Shown: positions 1 to 6,679, counted from the stretch's first letter. The stretch: 6,679 nucleotides of DNA from an uncultured Chitinophagaceae bacterium (GCA_946885665.1 CAMPGT010000219.1:1-6679); one strand, 5' to 3'. Numbers and translations: made by a program. Notes: generated from the sequence alone by a model not told the origin.

Positions 1-3
1 GGT

Positions 4-1068
4 TTATAGTTTGGTCACTCCAAGGCCCGGCTCATTGTTTGGCAAAATGTACCCGTCCTTCAAAATAAATCCTCCTTTCACCAGGTCATCTGCAAGGTCG
101 AAACTGCCGTCAAGGTCGAGGTAGCGTGTATTGGGAGAGGCGTAGGCAGCGTGTACGGCGGCCGTAATGCTGACAATGCTTTCATCATTGCAGCCCCAAA
201 AAAGAGAAATATCCGCCTGCCGGGCAACGGTGGCTATGTCAAATGCCCCCAATATTCCTCCGCACTTCATCAATTTAATATTGAATATGCCATAGGGAAC
301 GTGATGCGTTAGCTGCAGCGCGGATGTTGCATTCTTCAATGATTCATCGGCAGCAAGCCTCGCCCTCGATTCGGGAGGAAGTTTCCGCAGCTCATTCTCC
401 ATACCGGGCAGCAATGGTTGTTCAATCAGTTCAACATCCAGTTCTCTCGTAAGGTCCATGAATTCCTGCAACTGCTGGAGGTTATAACCTGTGTTCGCAT
501 CAACCCTGATAAAAAAATGGTCCCTGTATTTTTCTCTTAAGCGAATGATCCGCTCAGCATCCTGCTTTACGTCGAGGCCGGTTTTTATTTTCAGTGCCCT
601 GAAGTTGCGTTCAAAATATTCCTGCGCCTCTTCAAGTGTTTCCGCCACGTCCTTGATGCCAATGGTAACAGAGGTGAGCAACTTGTCATGGTAGCGGCCG
701 TAAAAATCCACCACCGGCATACCCAGCCAGCGGCAGAAGGCGTCGTGGAGGGCGATGTCTATTGCCGCCTGGGTGCCCGGGAAAGAAGAAAACTGTTGCC
801 GGAACCGCTTGATGAGCGGAAGAAAATTACGTATGTCCTTCCCCGCCAGCTCCATTACGCTGTCGGAACGCAAATTGCTCAGTGTATCGTCTGCGCTTTC
901 ACCCACAACATTAACATCTGTAGAGGAGGCGCCAATGCCCCTGATACCGTTTTGCAATTCAATTTCAAGAAACACGATTTCTACCTCCGTAAACGTGTTC
1001 CGCGTAATCGTGTACGGCCGTTTTATGGGACATAGTTTTTTGAAGGCAGTTATGGATGTAATTGTCAT
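4..1068 (-). CDS. Dipeptide epimerase, enolase superfamily (L-Ala-D/L-Glu epimerase type; possible DgcA-type N-acetyl-D-Glu racemase)
   Basis: A complete 354-residue cytosolic enzyme of the muconate-lactonizing subgroup. The Mg ligands are Asp190 (RVDAN), Glu216 (ELIEQP) and Asp241 (AADES). The acid/base lysines are Lys162 (LKIKTG) and Lys265 (NIKLMKCGG). Near the C-terminus Asp318-Leu-Asp320 gives the DxD motif that in dipeptide epimerases binds the substrate's free amino group. These residues lie within a few positions of their counterparts in Bacillus subtilis L-Ala-D/L-Glu epimerase, and Arg23 falls where that enzyme uses Arg24 to bind the Glu side chain. Such enzymes invert the Glu alpha-carbon of murein-derived L-Ala-D-Glu so ordinary peptidases can finish it. 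Because a DUF1611 gene precedes it with a 4-base overlap, racemization of N-acetyl-D-Glu is an alternative. The DxD motif slightly favours a dipeptide. The gene ends in TAA only three bases from the window edge. Confidence 0.93.
   Translation of the reverse strand: MTITSITAFKKLCPIKRPYTITRNTFTEVEIVFLEIELQNGIRGIGASSTDVNVVGESADDTLSNLRSDSVMELAGKDIRNFLPLIKRFRQQFSSFPGTQAAIDIALHDAFCRWLGMPVVDFYGRYHDKLLTSVTIGIKDVAETLEEAQEYFERNFRALKIKTGLDVKQDAERIIRLREKYRDHFFIRVDANTGYNLQQLQEFMDLTRELDVELIEQPLLPGMENELRKLPPESRARLAADESLKNATSALQLTHHVPYGIFNIKLMKCGGILGAFDIATVARQADISLFWGCNDESIVSITAAVHAAYASPNTRYLDLDGSFDLADDLVKGGFILKDGYILPNNEPGLGVTKL
1065..1068 (-). other. ATGA stop/start overlap (DUF1611 gene to epimerase)
   Basis: The TGA stop of the DUF1611 gene (1065-1067) overlaps the ATG start of the epimerase (1066-1068). 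The overlap supports both the epimerase start and coupled, roughly matched production of the two proteins, as expected for enzymes of consecutive steps. Confidence 0.85.
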
Positions 1069-2111
1069 TTCGACTTTTTGGTTGTTAAAAAAGGCACGAC
1101 CTTCTCAAATCCTTCCTTCAAAGGCAACACCACCGGTATGTTGAATTGCTTGCTGTAGCTATCGCGAAAGGCAATTGCTTCTTCAGCACTGCAACCGGCA
1201 GTATTCAATGCAAGCGCAATCACCTCCGCTCCTAAAAGCTCAATCAATTGTATTTCTGTTTCAAGCGAGGGGATTTTACCCCAGGCAACGTTGTGATGAA
1301 AATATTCTCTCTTCGGCGCGTGCACCAAAATAACCTGCTTTGCATTGCCGGAAATGATCATCTCCGAACCGCAGGGGCCCGTTGGATTTCTTAGAGCCGA
1401 TTGCCCTTCAAGAAAAATAACATCGGGATTTGCTTCTTTGACGCAGGTAAGAATGGCGTGTTCAAGTTCGCCGGGAACAAAGTCATTGAGTGTGGAATCG
1501 AAAATAAAACCATATTTTCCTCCCTGTAGCCAGCCCGTTTGTCCTGTGTAAATCGATTCAGCGTTTATTCCGGCAGTCCGGCATTCGTTCACGAGCATGC
1601 GTTGCGCCGTTCGCTTGCCCATTGAACAATCTGTACCCAGCACTGCAACGATAGGCGTTTTAACATTGAAAATTTCACCGGTCCAAAAGTGAAGATCATG
1701 GCGGAGCTTTGGTTTTCGGACGTCGATGAGTTGTACGTTATATCTTTCTGCCAGTTCCGCAATTTCCTGTTTTTCGACAAGCAGGTCGTGCAGCCCGTTA
1801 ACGACGGACAACCCGTTTTTAATAGCCGTTTTTATATAGCTGATCATGGCAGGCGGGAATATGCCGCCGGGCGTGGCAACACCCACAATGCAATACGTCG
1901 GACGCAGTTGCAGCGACTCCTCGATCGTGCTAAATACAGGAACGCTTCTCTTCCTGCCGTCGAGAACTTCGCCAGCGTCTTTTCCTGCGCTCACTTCGTC
2001 AATGACGCCCACAATGTTAAAGCGGTTGCTTTCGCGCAACAGTCCATGTGCGGTTTTCGCATCAGAGGCGTGGAGTAAGCCGGCGGTGAGGATGATAGCG
2101 GGATCTTTCAT
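1065..2111 (-). CDS. DUF1611 family protein, DgcN-like candidate (D-glutamate N-acetyltransferase)
   Basis: A 348-residue soluble protein with no signal peptide or membrane segment. Residues 1 to about 135 look Rossmann-like (a hydrophobic strand and VGVIDE turn near 33-39; VGVATPGG near 77-83). From about 150 the C-terminal domain has a P-loop-like element, GTDCSMGKRT at 159-168 (nt 1608-1637), then TGQTG at 189-193 and a Walker-B-like strand ending in LEGQ at 234-237. This is the DUF1611 layout. Family members include DgcN, which acetylates D-glutamate with acetyl-CoA for the partner racemase DgcA; the gene next door here is an epimerase of the right superfamily, overlapped by 4 bases (ATGA). 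DgcN is therefore the leading assignment, but it rests on family plus context. The symbol is left blank because the characterised enzymes come from other phyla, and other DUF1611 roles are possible. The ATG start itself overlaps the upstream stop, which supports it. Confidence 0.88.
   Translation of the reverse strand: MKDPAIILTAGLLHASDAKTAHGLLRESNRFNIVGVIDEVSAGKDAGEVLDGRKRSVPVFSTIEESLQLRPTYCIVGVATPGGIFPPAMISYIKTAIKNGLSVVNGLHDLLVEKQEIAELAERYNVQLIDVRKPKLRHDLHFWTGEIFNVKTPIVAVLGTDCSMGKRTAQRMLVNECRTAGINAESIYTGQTGWLQGGKYGFIFDSTLNDFVPGELEHAILTCVKEANPDVIFLEGQSALRNPTGPCGSEMIISGNAKQVILVHAPKREYFHHNVAWGKIPSLETEIQLIELLGAEVIALALNTAGCSAEEAIAFRDSYSKQFNIPVVLPLKEGFEKVVPFLTTKKSK
2108..2111 (-). other. ATGA stop/start overlap (serine hydrolase to DUF1611 gene)
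   Basis: The TGA stop of the serine hydrolase (2108-2110) and the ATG start of the DUF1611 gene (2109-2111) share bases. This is the common arrangement for translational coupling by re-initiation. It ties the exported hydrolase to the cytosolic pair in one transcript. Confidence 0.85.
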
Positions 2112-4516
2112 TTCACGTAATTATAAATCAACTTCGAAACATTTGCCATGGTTGCGCTGACGGCTTTATGATCCTTCACGCCTCGCGACAATAACACCAC
2201 CACATACTTTCTCCCGTCAGGGAGAAAAACAATCCCCGAATCATGCGTGATAAAAGAAATGGAACCACTCTTGCTTGCCACCTTAACGCCTGACGGCAGG
2301 TTCTTCGCAATAATATTCGTAAAGTGCTGCTGCGTAAGTATTTTGATCATTTCGTCGCTCGCGCGCTGGTCAACGGCCTTTCCCGAGGCAATGCCCTCCA
2401 ACACCATCATCAGATCGTAAGCAGTAACCATATTGTTCATTCCTTTCTCGTACGCCTTGTTATCTTCCACGCCACGCAGCACCTGCATATCTTTCGCACC
2501 CATCGATCTCATGGTTTCATTTACGTTTTCTGCACCAACAAGATCAATAACAATATTCGTAGCGAGGTTACTGCTCATGGTGATCATGCGGTAAAGCAGG
2601 TCGTATATGGTCACTGTTTTTCCAATCATCCTGTACAGCCCGTGCTCGCTGTCGTTTATGGAGTCAAGCGAAAAAGCGCTTCCGTCAACAATGCTTTTGA
2701 ATTCATTCTTCACCGTAACCTTGTCGGTGATTTTAAATTTGCCGGCCTTGGCCTGTTTATACGCCTCGATAAGAACGGGCGTTTTCATGGTGCTGGCGGC
2801 ATGATAGCTGTCATGCGCATTGATAAAAAATTGCCGGCCCGAAGAAAGCTCCTTCACTGCCACCGCAAACACACCCTCGGGGTGCTTCGCAAACTCCACC
2901 GATATCGCGTTGTGCAATTCGGCCGTGTCATGGATCTTTTCATCAAAAGGTTTCAGCACCAGTTCCTCAAAATCGAAGTATGAATCAGGATCGAGCACTT
3001 TTATCTTTGCGCCGTCAATTGTTCCATCAGGGTTGAGCTGAAACGAAACATACGCCTCGGTGGGGAACTCCATTCCCCTGAACTTCGCAATAAAATTGTT
3101 GTATTGAAAATAAGCCAGGTCAGCTATGTAGTCATCAGAATTTTCAAATCGCAATACGAGCCCGGTGTCCTCTTTGGTGATGGTCACTTTTCCCATCAGT
3201 TCCTCGGTGTAGGTGCCGCCATATCTTTCGAGCGGTATCGAAGGTTTGTCTGTACTGTCCCTGGTAATGAAAACCTTCCTCTTTTGTGCCTGCGACCGTG
3301 CAGTAGCAGAATCTGATATCTTTTTATAACCGCCGATCCAGTCGAACGAAGGGTTTTGCATGTAATAGTCGAGCACATGATTGATGATGGACCAATAGGC
3401 ACCGGTGGTGTGCTGGTTGGTGAGCACCACCACGCCCAAATTCAACCCGGGAACCATCGCTATTTGCGACACAAAACCGCGCAACGCCCCACCGTGTCCA
3501 ACCACTTTGTACTTTCCGTAGTTGTACGACCTGAATCCGAGCCCGTAACCCCAAAAGTTCTGCTGCGACGGCTTGATTGCCTCCGGCACTTTACTTACCG
3601 GCATGGGTGTCACGACCTTCCATAACTGCGCAGTGGCCGCTGGCGTAAATATTTTTTCCTGCGAAGGCGTTCTGCCCGAATCCAGTTGTGTGATCAGCCA
3701 CCGGGCCATGTCAGACGCGCTCGAACATATTCCGCCTGCGGGATCTCCTGCGTCGCCAATGTTCCTGTCGCGGAAATTTTCCACGATACGTATGTCGTAA
3801 CCGTTGCGCGCATGGCCGAACGAAAAATTATCGTTTGCCTTCAAAGCAGAATATCGCGAAACGCTTTCCTCCATCCCCACTTTATCGAATATTCTCTTCT
3901 TCACAAAGTCTTCCCAACTCATTCCCGACACTTCCGCGATAACCTCTCCGGCTACCAGGTAAAGAATATTGTCGTAAGCATACGTGGTCCGGAAATCGTA
4001 CTTCAATGGAATATTGCGGAGCCTGTCGAGTATTTGCCGGCGCGTGTATTTTGAAGGCGGGAAAAGCATGATATCTCCTCCATAAGCGGGTAATCCGCTG
4101 TGATGCACGAGAAGGTCGCGGATGGTCATGTGAGACGTGACATAATCGTCGCTCATCCTGAACCATGGAAGATGATTAATGACCTTATCTTCCCACCTCA
4201 GCTTTCCGTCCTCCACCAATATAGCCAGCGATGTGGCAGTAAACGCCTTGCTGTTGGAGGCAATCAGAAACAGTGTGTTTTCATCAACCGGCTTGTTCTC
4301 GCCCATTCTTTTCGTTCCAAACCCTTTCGCCATCAGCACCCTGCCATCTTTCACTATCGCCACACCCACACCCGGCACCCTGAACGTTTGCAACACTTTT
4401 TCGATGTAATGATCGATCCCCGGCGGCAGGGTCGTCTTTTTCTGCGCAGTTGTTTTAACGAAAGAAAATACGACCAGAAGAAAAACAAAATAATATCTCG
4501 ATAATAGCATAATCAC
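2108..4516 (-). CDS. Exported serine hydrolase: class C beta-lactamase-like domain, DUF3471-like module and class A beta-lactamase-like domain
   Basis: An 802-residue protein with two different penicillin-recognising serine-hydrolase domains. After a Lys/Arg-poor hydrophobic signal peptide ending in TTAQ (cleavage near residue 24, no lipobox Cys), residues about 30-395 are class C/AmpC-like: Ser87-x-x-Lys90, Tyr181-x-Asn183 and His341-Gly-Gly. Residues about 425-525 are beta-rich and match the DUF3471-type module that often follows such domains. Residues about 535-800 are class A-like: Ser575-x-x-Lys578, Ser648-x-Asn650, Lys749-Ser-Gly, and Glu684 near the omega-loop Glu166 position, without the usual ELN context. 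Class C relatives include DD-peptidases, D-aminopeptidases and esterases; class A relatives are beta-lactamases. Which activity each half has cannot be read from motifs. The GTG at 4514-4516 overlaps the preceding stop; an ATG at 4508-4510, giving a cleaner signal peptide, is an equally good start. A role on D-amino-acid or murein peptides is inferred from the neighbours. Confidence 0.92.
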   Translation of the reverse strand: MIMLLSRYYFVFLLVVFSFVKTTAQKKTTLPPGIDHYIEKVLQTFRVPGVGVAIVKDGRVLMAKGFGTKRMGENKPVDENTLFLIASNSKAFTATSLAILVEDGKLRWEDKVINHLPWFRMSDDYVTSHMTIRDLLVHHSGLPAYGGDIMLFPPSKYTRRQILDRLRNIPLKYDFRTTYAYDNILYLVAGEVIAEVSGMSWEDFVKKRIFDKVGMEESVSRYSALKANDNFSFGHARNGYDIRIVENFRDRNIGDAGDPAGGICSSASDMARWLITQLDSGRTPSQEKIFTPAATAQLWKVVTPMPVSKVPEAIKPSQQNFWGYGLGFRSYNYGKYKVVGHGGALRGFVSQIAMVPGLNLGVVVLTNQHTTGAYWSIINHVLDYYMQNPSFDWIGGYKKISDSATARSQAQKRKVFITRDSTDKPSIPLERYGGTYTEELMGKVTITKEDTGLVLRFENSDDYIADLAYFQYNNFIAKFRGMEFPTEAYVSFQLNPDGTIDGAKIKVLDPDSYFDFEELVLKPFDEKIHDTAELHNAISVEFAKHPEGVFAVAVKELSSGRQFFINAHDSYHAASTMKTPVLIEAYKQAKAGKFKITDKVTVKNEFKSIVDGSAFSLDSINDSEHGLYRMIGKTVTIYDLLYRMITMSSNLATNIVIDLVGAENVNETMRSMGAKDMQVLRGVEDNKAYEKGMNNMVTAYDLMMVLEGIASGKAVDQRASDEMIKILTQQHFTNIIAKNLPSGVKVASKSGSISFITHDSGIVFLPDGRKYVVVLLSRGVKDHKAVSATMANVSKLIYNYVK
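4513..4516 (-). other. GTGA stop/start overlap with a nearby alternative ATG
   Basis: On the minus strand the TGA stop of the peptidase-amidase gene (4513-4515) overlaps a GTG start (4514-4516) for the serine hydrolase. An in-frame ATG follows two codons later at 4508-4510. A purine-rich run, AGGGCGAAAGAA, lies upstream inside the previous gene, but rather far from either start, so it does not decide between them. Either choice implies translational coupling; the protein differs by two residues. Confidence 0.75.
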
Positions 4517-6679
4517 GGGTTTACATAAAATTCTTTCGCCCTTAATTTCTCTTCGGCAGCTTCCTTATCCTGTCCGAGCCTGCCCAGTATTGCTGCGCGG
4601 TAGCGGTGACAATCCTGCGCCACGTAAGAATCCGGAAAAGATCTCGCCGACCTTGTGAAAAGGTCATAAGCCTTGCGCAGTGATGCCGTATCTTTTTTAC
4701 GCATCAGTTTTTTACCCTCTTCAAAATCTTCGCGCCACTTCAGTGCATCGGGTTGCATTCTCTCCGCTTCCTCCAACACTTTAAATACCGGCAACAGCGC
4801 CGGAATTTTTTTGTCATGTATTGGCGGTGCCGGTTTCGAGAAAAACTTTTCGAGCGCACGGAGGTAGGCAACCGCTTCATTTTTGTTATGATCATATTCC
4901 TTCAACTGCAACTCTTCTTCTTCATTGGTAAAAAACGATGCCTCGGCCAGTATCGCGGGAATGCCATAAGTATTTCGCAAAACGCTCGCGCCCCTTGAAG
5001 GAAATATCGTGTAATCGGAAACAACGCTGACAGGGGTTTTTCTTTTGAAAAAATCTTCCTGGAAGGTTTCCGCCACGTCTTTGGCCAACTGAACGCCCGC
5101 CGCATTTTCCGAGGCGGCACCGTGAAAATAGATGATGGGGAAATTCACGTTGCGGTCGGCAGTGGCATTGTGATGAATCGAAATAAACACGTCGGCATTG
5201 TTTTCTTTGGCCATTTGCGACCTAGCCTCGAGGCTTACATCCGTGTCGGCTATCCTCGTCATGATCACGATGGCGCCTTTCTCTTCCAGAAGCTGTTTCA
5301 ATAAAAGTGCGACGCGCAAATCGATCCACTCTTCGCGTTCACCGTTTTTTCCGACCCTGTAGCTGTCCGTCAACGCAGTGCCTCCATGGCCGGGATCGAG
5401 ACATATTCTCTTTCCTTTCAAAGGAGAATCGCCGGGTGAGCGAAGAAGGAATTTCTGAAGAAACGCAGCAACTGCCGCATCCACCGTCACCGTATTTGAA
5501 TATTTCAACCAATGATGCGTTTCATCGGGAACAACAAGACTCTCGAAATAGATCTTCCGCTCTTTTAATCGTTTGGAAAGATCAATGCTCTCGCTGAAGT
5601 TAACATTGCCATCATCATCGCCGTGAATCAACAGCACCGGCGACGTCCACTTATCCAACCATGCCACCGGCGAAGACTCCCAGATCAATTCTTTTGCGAG
5701 TGCCGCATCGGGCGCCTGTTCGCCTTTCGCATCCGGGTAATTGTCTGTAAGATTGTGCACGCCATGCAGGTCAACGCCCGCTTTGAATATTTTAGAATCC
5801 CTGCCTAACGCAAATGCAGTAAGATAGCCACCGTAAGATCCGCCATAAATGCCAATATTCTCCGCATCAACGCCGGGTTGCATTGCCAGCCACTCACCCG
5901 CCGCTTTAATATCCTTGTATTCATCTGCTCCGTACATCCAGGTATGCGGTGCATTTTGAAATTCAAAACCATACCCAATACCCAGCCTGTAATTCACCGA
6001 CAGTACAATAAATCCATTGTTCACGAGAAACTGGTTCAGCGCATAAGTGTTCGAATAATAATCGCCGTAGTGCCATCCCAGCAACATCTGTCGCTGCGGA
6101 CCTCCATGCACAAAAACAACCGCCGGCTTTTTCGGCGGACCGTTTCGCGGCTCGAACAACTGGCCGTGAATGGTGAGTCCATCTTCCGCAGTGAAGCTAA
6201 CCGGCTTTGGTGTTACAAATTGCTGTATTGGATAACCGGGGGGAATGAGTTTCTCGCCCACGAGGTTTAGCTTTCCGCCGTTGAACGGCATTGCAGCAAC
6301 AACTGCGGGCCGCTGCGGTGTGGCGCTCAACAGCACAATATTTTTTCCATCGCCCGTTATGCAGGGAAAGCTTTCTATACCGGTGCCCGGCGTCATCACC
6401 TGCGGCGCGGCTTTATCAACGGGCACCTTTAAAATGTGCCTTCTGTGCAGGTCGTTTTTATCGGGGCCTGTGTTGGCGCTGGCCACGATCCATTTGCGGT
6501 CGGCACTCAGGCTGATGTGCTCCGTCATGTAATCGCCTTCCGTCAGCAGCAGCGGTTCACCACCTTCCGCAGCAATCGAATAAATATGCGGCCACCCATC
6601 CTGGTACGATACAAACACTATGCGGTCGCCAGCCGCCCAGTGCAGATTAAATCCTCCCTGCGTACCGGGTACCGAACCG
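4513..6679 (-). CDS. S9 family peptidase fused to N-acetylmuramoyl-L-alanine amidase (partial, N-terminus outside window)
   Basis: The frame is open to the right edge; its first in-window start-like codon (GTG, 6616-6618) lies inside a propeller blade, so the gene is 5'-truncated. Numbering from that GTG, residues 1 to about 135 are the end of a TolB/WD40-like propeller. Residues about 140-392 are the S9 alpha/beta-hydrolase domain: nucleophile Ser261 in GGSYGGY (S9C-like), Asp336 in HGDDDGNV, His368 in DETHH. A linker of about ten residues leads to an Amidase_3 domain (about 400-592), with zinc ligands His411 (DPGHGG), Glu429 and His482 (SIHHNA) and catalytic Glu559 (LAEASFFTN). Residues 600-701 form a charged helical, TPR-like tail. 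S9 enzymes cleave short peptides; Amidase_3 enzymes cut the MurNAc-L-Ala bond of peptidoglycan. Both sites look intact, and the fusion is a single uninterrupted frame. Export is expected, but the signal peptide would be off-window. It overlaps the next gene by 4 bases. Confidence 0.93.
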   Translation of the reverse strand, partial: GSVPGTQGGFNLHWAAGDRIVFVSYQDGWPHIYSIAAEGGEPLLLTEGDYMTEHISLSADRKWIVASANTGPDKNDLHRRHILKVPVDKAAPQVMTPGTGIESFPCITGDGKNIVLLSATPQRPAVVAAMPFNGGKLNLVGEKLIPPGYPIQQFVTPKPVSFTAEDGLTIHGQLFEPRNGPPKKPAVVFVHGGPQRQMLLGWHYGDYYSNTYALNQFLVNNGFIVLSVNYRLGIGYGFEFQNAPHTWMYGADEYKDIKAAGEWLAMQPGVDAENIGIYGGSYGGYLTAFALGRDSKIFKAGVDLHGVHNLTDNYPDAKGEQAPDAALAKELIWESSPVAWLDKWTSPVLLIHGDDDGNVNFSESIDLSKRLKERKIYFESLVVPDETHHWLKYSNTVTVDAAVAAFLQKFLLRSPGDSPLKGKRICLDPGHGGTALTDSYRVGKNGEREEWIDLRVALLLKQLLEEKGAIVIMTRIADTDVSLEARSQMAKENNADVFISIHHNATADRNVNFPIIYFHGAASENAAGVQLAKDVAETFQEDFFKRKTPVSVVSDYTIFPSRGASVLRNTYGIPAILAEASFFTNEEEELQLKEYDHNKNEAVAYLRALEKFFSKPAPPIHDKKIPALLPVFKVLEEAERMQPDALKWREDFEEGKKLMRKKDTASLRKAYDLFTRSARSFPDSYVAQDCHRYRAAILGRLGQDKEAAEEKLRAKEFYVNP

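Noticed and set aside
688..1144. Overlapping plus-strand frames opposite the epimerase N-terminus
   Set aside because: They are antisense to a well-supported enzyme, overlap each other in different frames and show no motif.
2324..2983. 219-codon open frame on the plus strand
   Set aside because: It lies antisense to the serine hydrolase across the DUF3471/class A region, where the minus-strand frame has clear catalytic motifs. The translation is rich in His, Arg and Val with no recognisable domain, typical of an antisense shadow.
3324..3554. Short minus-strand frame inside the class C domain
   Set aside because: It is an alternate frame of the serine hydrolase, with arginine-rich low-complexity translation and no break in the main frame that would suggest a frameshift.
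4902..5120. Short minus-strand frame inside the amidase domain, as a sign of a frameshift
   Set aside because: The main frame carries the third zinc ligand and catalytic Glu on either side without interruption, so no frameshift is needed.
6616..6618. GTG at 6616-6618 as the true start of the peptidase-amidase gene
   Set aside because: The frame stays open through all 61 bases to the window edge, and those codons continue a propeller-like sequence (GGFNLHWAAGDRIV before FVSYQDG). A start here would cut through a blade and leave no signal peptide.
1..6679. Mobile element, CRISPR array, tRNA/rRNA or intrinsic terminator
   Set aside because: The window is coding almost base for base. I saw no direct-repeat/spacer pattern, transposase motif, structural RNA signature or GC-hairpin with T-run outside genes.

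Overview
The window is a single, densely packed minus-strand gene cluster. It reads right to left from a gene that runs off the right edge (beyond 6679) to a gene that stops at position 4. There are four coding sequences and no intergenic DNA. All three junctions are 4-base stop/start overlaps (GTGA at 4513-4516, ATGA at 2108-2111 and 1065-1068). No promoter, terminator, RNA gene, repeat array or mobile element is visible, so the promoter must lie right of the window and the operon may continue left of it. Base composition is moderate. The style of the proteins (S9 peptidase, serine hydrolase with a DUF3471-like module, a signal peptide ending in TAQ, dipeptide epimerase) suggests a Bacteroidota bacterium, plausibly near the Chitinophagaceae. 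That placement is inference from protein character, not from a marker gene.

Right half (2108 to beyond 6679): two large multi-domain hydrolases. The first is an S9C-type prolyl-oligopeptidase-family peptidase (end of a beta-propeller plus an alpha/beta-hydrolase domain). It is fused in frame to a zinc N-acetylmuramoyl-L-alanine amidase domain (Amidase_3 type) and a helical tail. The second has a signal peptide and joins a class C beta-lactamase/DD-peptidase-like domain, a DUF3471-like beta module and a class A beta-lactamase-like domain. The motif residues of all four hydrolase domains are present, so none looks decayed.

Left half (4 to 2111): two genes without signal peptides. One is a DUF1611 protein (Rossmann-like N-terminus plus P-loop-like C-terminal domain). 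The other is an enolase-superfamily dipeptide epimerase with its metal ligands, catalytic lysines, DxD motif and an arginine at the position that reads Glu in L-Ala-D/L-Glu epimerases. The DUF1611/epimerase pairing also resembles the DgcN/DgcA D-glutamate catabolic pair (D-Glu N-acetyltransferase and N-acetyl-D-Glu racemase).

Working model (inference): the exported hydrolases strip and trim stem peptides from peptidoglycan or related D-amino-acid peptides. The cytosolic pair then converts the D-Glu-containing products into L-forms for central metabolism. The cluster would be a peptidoglycan-peptide scavenging operon built largely from fused enzymes. No transporter is seen in the window.
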